Shown here piece after piece: positions 1 through 5,024 of a stretch of 5,024 bases of DNA. Each line of letters opens with the position of its first letter. Within the stretch, counting starts at the first letter, position 1. Location of the stretch: assembly GCA_025356735.1 (NCBI GenBank), contig JANXRT010000223.1, positions 1 to 5,024 on the forward strand, given 5' to 3'. The stretch is from Acetobacteraceae bacterium (GTDB lineage: Bacteria > Pseudomonadota > Alphaproteobacteria > Acetobacterales > Acetobacteraceae). Position numbers and translations under genes: made by a program. The notes under the pieces are model-generated. The model made no database searches. It was given only the letters and a program-made list of their open reading frames with translations, and was not told where the DNA came from.

Positions 1-104
1 CGATTGCGCTGGAACCGGCCAACGCCCGCCACGAAACCCGTATCTTTCCGGCTGATCGCGTGCGCGTGCAGGGTCGGCTGGTGGCGCTGCTGCGGCAATA
101 CTGA
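1..104 (+). CDS. lexA: LexA repressor, C-terminal end only (partial)
   Basis: This is the 3' end of a gene that enters from the left edge; the first whole codon is at base 3 and the stop is TGA at 102-104. The 33 visible residues include ETRIFPADRVRVQGRLVALL and end in RQY. That matches the C-terminal strand of alphaproteobacterial LexA, where a block of the type 'E-A-N-P-x-Y-E-x-R-I-F ... V-x-V-Q-G-R-L-V-G-L-x-R-x-Y' closes the S24-type autopeptidase domain. LexA represses SOS genes and cleaves itself when stimulated by RecA-ssDNA. The catalytic Ser and Lys and the DNA-binding domain would lie upstream of the window and cannot be checked. The gene converges on comEC with only 11 nt between the stop codons, and no hairpin terminator is evident there. 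Identity rests on a short but characteristic segment and on the neighbouring comEC and gltX. Confidence 0.85.
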   Translation, partial: IALEPANARHETRIFPADRVRVQGRLVALLRQY

Positions 105-115
105 GCCACAGCCGA

Positions 116-2314
116 TCAGTCGTCGGTCAGGGCAGCCGGAAGCTCGGCGCCGCGTGCGCCGTGCGCCACCGGCACCCACGGCCGGTCGCCGCGCTCGGCC
201 CGGTCGGTCAGGACGCGCGCGCCGTCGCGGTCGAGCCAGATCGCGACCGCGCCCTCCCGCCAGACGGTGAACCGATCGACCAGTGGCACTCCGGGGCACA
301 GCGCCCGGGCTGGCTCGGGCGAGATCAGCACGGCGGCCCCCGTACAGTCGGGGCGTTGCCCGCCAAGGGTGAGAAGGGCAAATGCGCCGACGGGATCGCT
401 CCGCAACTGGCAGGCGCCGGCACAGGCTACGTGGCCCTCGTCTGCGTCCGACATCGGGACCGGGGTGGCGGCCCAGTATTGCGCCCACGCATCGCGGGTG
501 AATTTCGAATAGCCGGAGCCCTGCCGCAGCAGCGCTTGCCCGCCGACCCGCAACCCGATCAGCCTTGCGTCGGCGGAGATCAGCATGTCCGGCGGCCGGC
601 TCATCGTTGGCGAAGCCAGGCCGAGCCCTACTGCCACGATACCGACCAGTCGCAGCCGGGTTCGCCAGATCCCGAGCCAGGCCATTCCGAGCGCCAACGT
701 CGAAAGGCCCCACGCCGGAATATGCGGCACGGCGAAGGTGGCCATCGGCAGCGCCGAGGTGGCGCGGGCGATCCACAGTATCACCTGGACACCCCAGCCC
801 ATCGGCTCCAGCGCCAGGAATTCCCAGCCGAACGGCATCAGCAACATCGCAACGAGGCCGGCTGGCATTACCCACATCGCGGTGATCGGCACCGCCAGCA
901 TGTTGGCGAGCACGAAGTAGATCTGCATCCGGCCGAAATGATAGGCGGCGAACGGTGCCGACGCGGTGCCGGCGAGCAGGCTGGTCAACGCCAGCGCGAT
1001 CAGATGCAGGCCGACGCCGCGCAGCCGCGGCATCTGCTGCCAGCGCGGCGAGGACCGCAGGCGCTGGAGCCAGGGCCGCAGCGCTTCGTAGCCGGCGATC
1101 AGCGCCAGCACCGCGGAAAAGCTCATCTGGAACGAGACGCCTGCGATCTCCCACGGCTCCGCCACCAGCAGCACCGTCGCGGCCAGGGCAAGCCCACGCA
1201 TCGAGACTGCGCGCCTTCCGGCGAGCACGCCCAGGGTGAACAGGCAGGCCATCGCGAAGCTGCGCGCGATCGGCAGGTGAACGCCGGTCAGCAGCAGGTA
1301 GAAGCCGCCGACGAGCAGCGCGAGAACGGCGGTGATCTCGCGGCACGGCAGAAAAAGCGCCGCCTTCTCCGACAGTGCCAGGCCGGATCGGCTGGCAGCC
1401 AACACCAGCCCCATGACGATGCCGATATGCAACCCGGCCACCGCGAGCAGGTGGGCCAGGCCGGAGTCGCGGAAGGCGGCGCGGTCCGGCTCCGGGATGG
1501 CCGCCGCGCCGCCGGTCAGCAGGGTGGCCGCGATCGCGCCGATCGTTCCCGGCAGCACGGCGGCGATGCGTCGGTCGATGGTGTCGCGCAGCCACTGCAC
1601 GCCAAGCGCCAGGCTGTGAGGCGGCTCGTGATGCAGCAACTCGATCGGCCCCAATGCCTGGCCGTAGGCGCCGAGGCCGGAGAAGAACGCATCGCGCTGC
1701 AGGTCCCAGCCGCCGGGATAGGCGGGCGGTTGCGGCGCGCGCAGCAGCGCGCGGATCCGCACCACGTCACCCACCGCGCCCGCATCCCCGTCGCCGGGCC
1801 GCAGCTTGATCCGGACGGTGCGCGCGATCCGGCGCGAGGATTGCTCGATGGCGACCCCCTGCAGGACGACGCGGCTTCCCGCCGGCAACGCCTCGATCCT
1901 GCTTATCTGGCCGGTGATGGTCACGCCGCGGCTCGGCATCGGATCGATCGGCGGGGCGCGGCCGGTTGCCAGCTGGCCGCAGGCGCATCCGAACGCCAGC
2001 GCCGCCAGCGCCGCCAGGATGGCGCGCGCGACCGGCCACGGGCGCGCCAGGATCGCGGCGATGGCGGCCGGCACCGCGACGGCCGCCCCGGCCCAGGCCG
2101 GGGGCTCGGCGCGCAGGCCGAGGTAGAGCAGCGTGCCGGCGCCCATGAACACCGGCAGCCACAGCACGAAGCGTCCTTGCTCCGCCTCCGCCCAGCGCGA
2201 GGCGGCGGCCCCGGAAAGGCTCGCCAGTTCCGCCACCTGGAGGTGACGCCGGGTGAACCGGGTCACCACCGGCGCCACCATCATCGCGGCCGCCGCTTTG
2301 GCGCGGCCATGCAC
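116..2314 (-). CDS. comEC: ComEC/Rec2-family DNA-uptake channel protein, without a C-terminal metallo-beta-lactamase domain
   Basis: This encodes an inner-membrane protein of up to 732 residues. In natural transformation the family forms the channel that passes single-stranded DNA into the cytoplasm. Residues about 51-115 hold hydrophobic segments starting at LWLPVFMGAG. Residues about 128-225 form the OB-like DUF4131 region (VTITGQISRI; PPAYPGGWDLQRDAFF). Residues about 255-565 are the polytopic Competence domain, with the signature HLLAVAGLHIG at 288-298, SFQMSFSAVLAL at 394-405 and NMLAVPITAMWVMPAG at 471-486. Residues 570-732 are a short soluble tail with four Cys (631, 635, 657, 673). 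It has no HxHxDH motif, so the nuclease-like domain of longer ComECs is absent. The start is uncertain: GTG at 2314 is the longest option, ATG codons at 2284 and 2281 are alternatives, and none has a clear ribosome site. Family similarity clearly begins near residue 40. The gene diverges from gltX and converges on lexA. Whether this organism is naturally competent cannot be told from here. Confidence 0.93.
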   Translation of the reverse strand: MHGRAKAAAAMMVAPVVTRFTRRHLQVAELASLSGAAASRWAEAEQGRFVLWLPVFMGAGTLLYLGLRAEPPAWAGAAVAVPAAIAAILARPWPVARAILAALAALAFGCACGQLATGRAPPIDPMPSRGVTITGQISRIEALPAGSRVVLQGVAIEQSSRRIARTVRIKLRPGDGDAGAVGDVVRIRALLRAPQPPAYPGGWDLQRDAFFSGLGAYGQALGPIELLHHEPPHSLALGVQWLRDTIDRRIAAVLPGTIGAIAATLLTGGAAAIPEPDRAAFRDSGLAHLLAVAGLHIGIVMGLVLAASRSGLALSEKAALFLPCREITAVLALLVGGFYLLLTGVHLPIARSFAMACLFTLGVLAGRRAVSMRGLALAATVLLVAEPWEIAGVSFQMSFSAVLALIAGYEALRPWLQRLRSSPRWQQMPRLRGVGLHLIALALTSLLAGTASAPFAAYHFGRMQIYFVLANMLAVPITAMWVMPAGLVAMLLMPFGWEFLALEPMGWGVQVILWIARATSALPMATFAVPHIPAWGLSTLALGMAWLGIWRTRLRLVGIVAVGLGLASPTMSRPPDMLISADARLIGLRVGGQALLRQGSGYSKFTRDAWAQYWAATPVPMSDADEGHVACAGACQLRSDPVGAFALLTLGGQRPDCTGAAVLISPEPARALCPGVPLVDRFTVWREGAVAIWLDRDGARVLTDRAERGDRPWVPVAHGARGAELPAALTDD

Positions 2315-2342
2315 TTCACCGGACCCAGGAAGATGCTAAATA
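2315..2342 (+). promoter_or_regulatory. Candidate gltX promoter in the comEC/gltX divergent spacer
   Basis: The 34-nt gap between the comEC GTG and the gltX ATG contains the only A/T-rich patch nearby. TTCACC at 2315-2320 resembles a -35 box (4 of 6 to TTGACA). TAAATA at 2337-2342 could be a -10 box at 16-nt spacing. Transcription would then begin close to the gltX ATG at 2349. Read on the other strand the same patch gives TATTTA, which might serve comEC. This is inference from position and weak consensus matches only. Confidence 0.3.
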
Positions 2343-2348
2343 CCCGGA

Positions 2349-3749
2349 ATGACAATCCGTACCCGTTTCGCCCCCAGCCCGACCGGGCTTCTGCACATCG
2401 GCGGCGCCCGCACCGCCCTGTTCAACTTCCTGTTCTCGCGCCATCACGGCGGCGAATTCCTGCTCCGCATCGAGGACACCGACCGCCAGCGCTCCACCGA
2501 GGCGGCAGTCCAGGCGATCCTCGACGGCCTCGCCTGGCTTGACCTGGCGCCGGACGCGCCGCCGGTGTTCCAGTCCACCCGGGTCGCCCGCCATGTCGAA
2601 GTTGCCCAGGCGATGCTTGAAAGCGGCCACGCCTATCGTTGCTACGCGACGGCGGAAGAGCTGCGCCGGATGCGGGAGGCGGCGGTCGCCGAGGGCCGCT
2701 CGCCGCGTTATGACGGAAGCTGGCGCGATCGCGATCCGGCCGAGGCTCCTGCCGGGATCGCGCCGGCGATCCGCCTGAAAACACCGGAGGCCGGCGACAC
2801 GGTGGTGCAGGATCTCGTGCAGGGCGAGGTCCGTGTTGCCAACGCCGAGCTTGACGACATGATCATCCTGCGCAGCGACGGCACGCCGACCTACCTGCAT
2901 GCCGTCGTCGTCGATGACCACGACATGGCGATCAGCCACGTCATCCGCGGTGATGACCACCTGACCAACACGTTCCGCCAGGTGCAGATCTTCCGCGCCA
3001 TGGGCTGGGAGCTGCCCGCCTTCGCCCACCTGCCGATGATCCACGGCGCCGATGGGGCCAAGCTGTCGAAACGCCACGGCGCGGTTTCCGTGCTCGAATT
3101 CCGTGATGAGGGTTTTCTGCCCGAGGCGCTGTGCAATTATTTGCTGCGGCTCGGCTGGGGTCACGGCGATGCCGAGATCATCGACCGGGACGCCGCCATC
3201 GCGCTGTTCGACATCGACGCCGTCGGGCGCGCCGCCAGCCGGATGGATTTCGCCAAGCTGACGCATCTCAACGGCGTCTATCTGCGCCAGGCCGATGATG
3301 ACCGCCTCACGCGCGAGACGCTCGACCGGCTGCGGGCCATGCCGGGGTTGAACCTCGACGACACCGCCGCCGGCCGCATCCGCAGCCTGATGCCCGGGCT
3401 GAAGGAGCGCGCCAAGACATTGGTCGAACTCGCGAATTCCGCCGCCTTCCTGGCCCGCGAACGGCCGTTGCCGTTCGATGCCAAGGCGGCCTCGCTTCTC
3501 ACCCCGATGGCGCGGAGCCTGCTGGCCGAACTTTCGCCGGTGCTCGCGGCCACCGATTTCTCGGCGCCCGCCGTGGACCAGGCGTTGCGCCGGTACGCCG
3601 AGACTTCGGGACACAAGCTCGGCGCGCTCGCCCAGCCGTTACGCGCGGCGCTTACCGGCAGCACCACCAGCCCGGGCATCGACGTCACCCTAGCGGCGCT
3701 TGGGCGTGAGGAAGCGTTGGCGCGCATTGCGGCGGCAGTCGACAGGTAG
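2349..3749 (+). CDS. gltX: Glutamyl-tRNA synthetase (GluRS), class I
   Basis: This cytoplasmic enzyme activates glutamate with ATP and attaches it to tRNA-Glu, and in many alphaproteobacteria also to tRNA-Gln ahead of amidation by GatCAB. The protein is complete at 466 residues, the usual bacterial length. It opens with RTRFAPSPTGLLHIGGARTA; the HIGH-type motif is HIGG at 16-19. LLRIEDTDRQRS follows at 38-49, then VIRGDDHLTNT at 198-208 and the KMSKS-type motif KLSKRHG at 238-244. The C-terminal anticodon-binding region ends in the family-typical KLGALAQPLRAALTG (423-437) and LGREEALARI (451-460). Only one Cys (C98) lies in the region where some GluRSs bind zinc, so a zinc site is unlikely. 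The start is fixed by the N-terminal motif. The ribosome site is poor: AGGA at 2328-2331 is too distant and GGA abuts the ATG. The gene diverges from comEC, and maoC follows 67 nt downstream. I cannot tell whether the genome has a second GluRS. Confidence 0.97.
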   Translation: MTIRTRFAPSPTGLLHIGGARTALFNFLFSRHHGGEFLLRIEDTDRQRSTEAAVQAILDGLAWLDLAPDAPPVFQSTRVARHVEVAQAMLESGHAYRCYATAEELRRMREAAVAEGRSPRYDGSWRDRDPAEAPAGIAPAIRLKTPEAGDTVVQDLVQGEVRVANAELDDMIILRSDGTPTYLHAVVVDDHDMAISHVIRGDDHLTNTFRQVQIFRAMGWELPAFAHLPMIHGADGAKLSKRHGAVSVLEFRDEGFLPEALCNYLLRLGWGHGDAEIIDRDAAIALFDIDAVGRAASRMDFAKLTHLNGVYLRQADDDRLTRETLDRLRAMPGLNLDDTAAGRIRSLMPGLKERAKTLVELANSAAFLARERPLPFDAKAASLLTPMARSLLAELSPVLAATDFSAPAVDQALRRYAETSGHKLGALAQPLRAALTGSTTSPGIDVTLAALGREEALARIAAAVDR

Positions 3750-3751
3750 GC

Positions 3752-3791
3752 ATGGTTGGACCCGGCCATGGCAACCCCTCAATTCAACCAT
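3752..3791 (+). repeat. Inverted repeat in the gltX-maoC spacer
   Basis: ATGGTTG at 3752-3758 is an exact inverted match to CAACCAT at 3785-3791. With one G-U pair and one further A-U pair the RNA stem could reach 9 bp, around a loop of about 22 nt containing the palindrome GCCATGGC (3765-3772). It lies just after the gltX stop. No U-run follows, so it is not a typical intrinsic terminator. It could be a weak 3'-end structure or a fold in the maoC leader, or it could be chance. Confidence 0.3.
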
Positions 3792-3804
3792 AGATTGTAG
3801 GCAT

Positions 3805-3813
3805 GGAGAAAGG
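3805..3813 (+). promoter_or_regulatory. Ribosome binding site that sets the maoC start
   Basis: GGAGAAAGG at 3805-3813 is a strong purine-rich Shine-Dalgarno sequence. Its GGAG lies 8 nt before the GTG at 3817. It selects that GTG over the upstream in-frame TTG at 3700, which would overlap gltX and add 39 Arg/Trp-rich residues unlike the family. The ATG at 3803 is in a different frame. Confidence 0.75.
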
Positions 3814-3816
3814 TTC

Positions 3817-4872
3817 GTGTCCAGCTTGTTTGCCTACACGCGGCTTTCGCCGGGTCGCTATCGCGAGCGGTTCGGGCTGACGTTCGAGGATTTCGCGGTC
3901 GGGCAGATCTTCGACCATCGTCCCGGCGTCACCGTCACGCAGCAGGACAACCTTGAGGAGGCGCTCGACACGCTGAACAACGCGCAGCTCCATTACGACC
4001 TGAACTATGCCGAGAACACCGAGTGGAAAGCCAATCTCGGGGTCAGCACGCTGACCTTGCAGCGCTTGTTCGGGATGACCTCGCGCACCTTCTACCGACG
4101 CGGCGCCGTGCTCGGGATCGACGGCATCGAAATGACCAATCCGGTGTTCGGCGGCGACACGCTGTATGCCCGCACCCGCATCGCCGCCAAGACCGAGGGC
4201 GCCGACGCCGATGCCGGCGTGCTCGAACTGGTCACCGAGGGCATCAACCAGCGCCAGGAGATCATCGCCCGCATCCGCTGGCGCATCGACCTGTTCAAGG
4301 CCGGCCGGCATCCCGAGGACCGCCTGTCCGGCAACGGCGCCATCGCCGAGGAGGAACGCTTCCGGTCCCATCACCCGACCGACGACGGCACGCTAATGGA
4401 GCAGACCGGGCTGTATTTCGAGGATTTCATTGAGGGCGAGAACTTCGAGCATTGGCCGGGGAAGTCGATCACCGCCGCCGAAAGCGCGCGCCATGCGCAG
4501 CGGTCGCTGGAGATCCATCCGCGCTATTCCGATCCGTCCTACGCGGCGTCGGTGCTGGGCCATCCGATCGACGTGTTCGAACCCTTCATCATCGGCGCTA
4601 TGACGGCGCTCACCACCCGCACCTTCGGCCGCGTGGTGGCCAACCTGGGCTGGACCGACATCGCCATGCCGCGCGCCGTGCGGCTGGGCGAAACCATCCG
4701 CGCGGTCTCGACGATCGGCGCCAAGCGACCTTCGGCGCGGCGGCCGACGCAGGGTATCCTCCATGCCGAAACCACGGCCTATGGTGAGGACGGCACCGTC
4801 GTGTGCAGCTTCAAGCGCGTGTTCCTGGTCTATCGGCGCGATGGCGGTCCGTACCGGGCTGCCGGCTACTGA
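3817..4872 (+). CDS. MaoC-family double-hotdog (R)-specific acyl-CoA hydratase, mesaconyl-CoA hydratase-like
   Basis: This encodes a 351-residue protein beginning at a GTG with a good ribosome site. It is made of two related hotdog halves. LTFEDFAVGQIFDHRPG at 21-37 is mirrored by LYFEDFIEGENFEHWPG at 199-215, each followed by a V/I-T strand. The first half carries a hydratase-2-like motif, NNAQLHYD (54-61), with N54 in the usual Asp position and H59 as the candidate catalytic His. NPVFGGDTLYART follows at 108-120. The second half has H234 but Arg at -5, so it looks non-catalytic. It also contains ANLGW (275-279) and RLGETIRAVSTIGAKR (289-304). Family members add water across 2-enoyl-CoA double bonds. 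The length, the fused halves and the N-x4-H motif point to mesaconyl-CoA (2-methylfumaryl-CoA) hydratases, but no other pathway gene is in view, so the substrate is inferred. It is a soluble protein with no signal peptide, and it may be co-transcribed with gltX. Confidence 0.9.
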   Translation: MSSLFAYTRLSPGRYRERFGLTFEDFAVGQIFDHRPGVTVTQQDNLEEALDTLNNAQLHYDLNYAENTEWKANLGVSTLTLQRLFGMTSRTFYRRGAVLGIDGIEMTNPVFGGDTLYARTRIAAKTEGADADAGVLELVTEGINQRQEIIARIRWRIDLFKAGRHPEDRLSGNGAIAEEERFRSHHPTDDGTLMEQTGLYFEDFIEGENFEHWPGKSITAAESARHAQRSLEIHPRYSDPSYAASVLGHPIDVFEPFIIGAMTALTTRTFGRVVANLGWTDIAMPRAVRLGETIRAVSTIGAKRPSARRPTQGILHAETTAYGEDGTVVCSFKRVFLVYRRDGGPYRAAGY

Positions 4873-5024
4873 TGGCGGGGTGGGTTCTGTCCGCGGCGCT
4901 TGGCGAAGGGACGGAAGCTATCGAGGTCATCCTGGTCAGTGACGGCAGCCCGGACAACTCGGCTGGTGATGGAGGTGACGCAGCGCATCGACAGCAGCGA
5001 GGTGCGCCACCTCCGTGTGCCGAC
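4872..5024 (+). pseudogene. Family 2 glycosyltransferase remnant, 5'-truncated and frameshifted (runs off the window)
   Basis: A reading frame starts at an ATG overlapping the hydratase TGA by one base (TGATG at 4870-4874) and stays open to the right edge. Its residues 17-31 read IEVILVSDGSPDNSA. This is the second beta-strand and 'DDGSxDNS' nucleotide-sugar loop of GT-A family 2 glycosyltransferases. Only 16 residues precede it, and the usual first strand (of the type S-V-I-I-P-x-Y-N) is missing. After the GCT at 4962-4964 this frame turns into Gly/Arg/Pro-rich text. The frame starting at 4966 instead continues family-like with VMEVTQRIDSSEVRHLRVP to the edge. Restoring two bases near 4965 would give '...PDNSA-x-VMEV...', the normal spacing. 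I therefore read it as a decayed gene fragment. A sequencing indel, or a true start in a GT gene that resumes outside the window, are alternatives. No acceptor or sugar can be inferred. Confidence 0.6.

Noticed and set aside
105..115. Bidirectional terminator between lexA and comEC
   Set aside because: The gap is only 11 nt. The best nearby pairing (CCGA 112-115 with TCGG 123-126) is a 4-bp stem with no T-run.
161..2542. 793-codon open frame on the plus strand, antisense to comEC
   Set aside because: It is codon-aligned with comEC, so its stops would need TTA, CTA or TCA codons in comEC, which this GC-rich gene avoids. Its translation is Arg/Gly/Gln/His-rich with no recognisable domain, while the comEC frame has clear family motifs.
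2316..3614. 432-codon open frame on the minus strand, antisense to gltX
   Set aside because: It has the same codon-aligned shadow effect. It is low-complexity in character, and gltX carries all GluRS motifs.
3700..3816. Upstream TTG start extending maoC by 39 residues
   Set aside because: It would overlap the gltX end and add Arg/Trp-rich sequence unlike the family. The GTG at 3817 has a strong ribosome site.
3784..4374. 196-codon minus-strand frame antisense to maoC
   Set aside because: It is codon-aligned with maoC and interrupted exactly where maoC uses a CTA codon (4393-4395). It shows no family motif.
1..5024. Mobile element, CRISPR array, RNA gene or defence system
   Set aside because: I saw no transposase or integrase motif, no terminal or regularly spaced repeats, and no tRNA-like or rRNA-like stretch. 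Apart from the right edge, the genes are ordinary core genes.

Overview
The window is GC-rich chromosomal DNA, most likely from an alphaproteobacterium. A Rhodospirillales/Acetobacteraceae-like organism is my best guess, from protein style and gene order rather than from any search. The order lexA (+), comEC (-), gltX (+), with lexA and comEC converging and comEC and gltX diverging, is an arrangement I associate with Alphaproteobacteria. Nearly all bases are coding, and the two main intergenic gaps are 34 and 67 nt.

Layout from left to right. Bases 1-104 hold the last codons of lexA, the SOS repressor. Bases 116-2314 on the minus strand encode a ComEC/Rec2-type DNA-uptake channel with an OB-like N-terminal domain and a polytopic competence domain. 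It has a short C-terminal tail in place of the metallo-beta-lactamase-like domain found in many ComECs. A 34-nt divergent spacer carries a plausible gltX promoter placed so close that gltX may be leaderless. Bases 2349-3749 encode a complete glutamyl-tRNA synthetase. After a 67-nt spacer with a small inverted repeat, bases 3817-4872 encode a double-hotdog MaoC-family hydratase with a clear internal duplication. It is probably an acyl-CoA hydratase related to mesaconyl-CoA hydratases. Its catalytic-looking half comes first, the reverse of the order I remember for mesaconyl-CoA hydratase of the ethylmalonyl-CoA pathway. In the last 150 bases, directly abutting the hydratase stop codon, is what looks like a family 2 glycosyltransferase remnant. 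It lacks its first strand and is frameshifted after a few dozen codons.

Functionally these are independent core genes (SOS control, DNA uptake, tRNA charging, acyl-CoA metabolism), not one pathway. I see no rRNA, tRNA, CRISPR, insertion sequence or defence system. The points most worth a second look are the broken glycosyltransferase at the right edge and the half-order of the hydratase. Several very long antisense reading frames lie opposite comEC, gltX and maoC. They are explained by codon bias and are not annotated.
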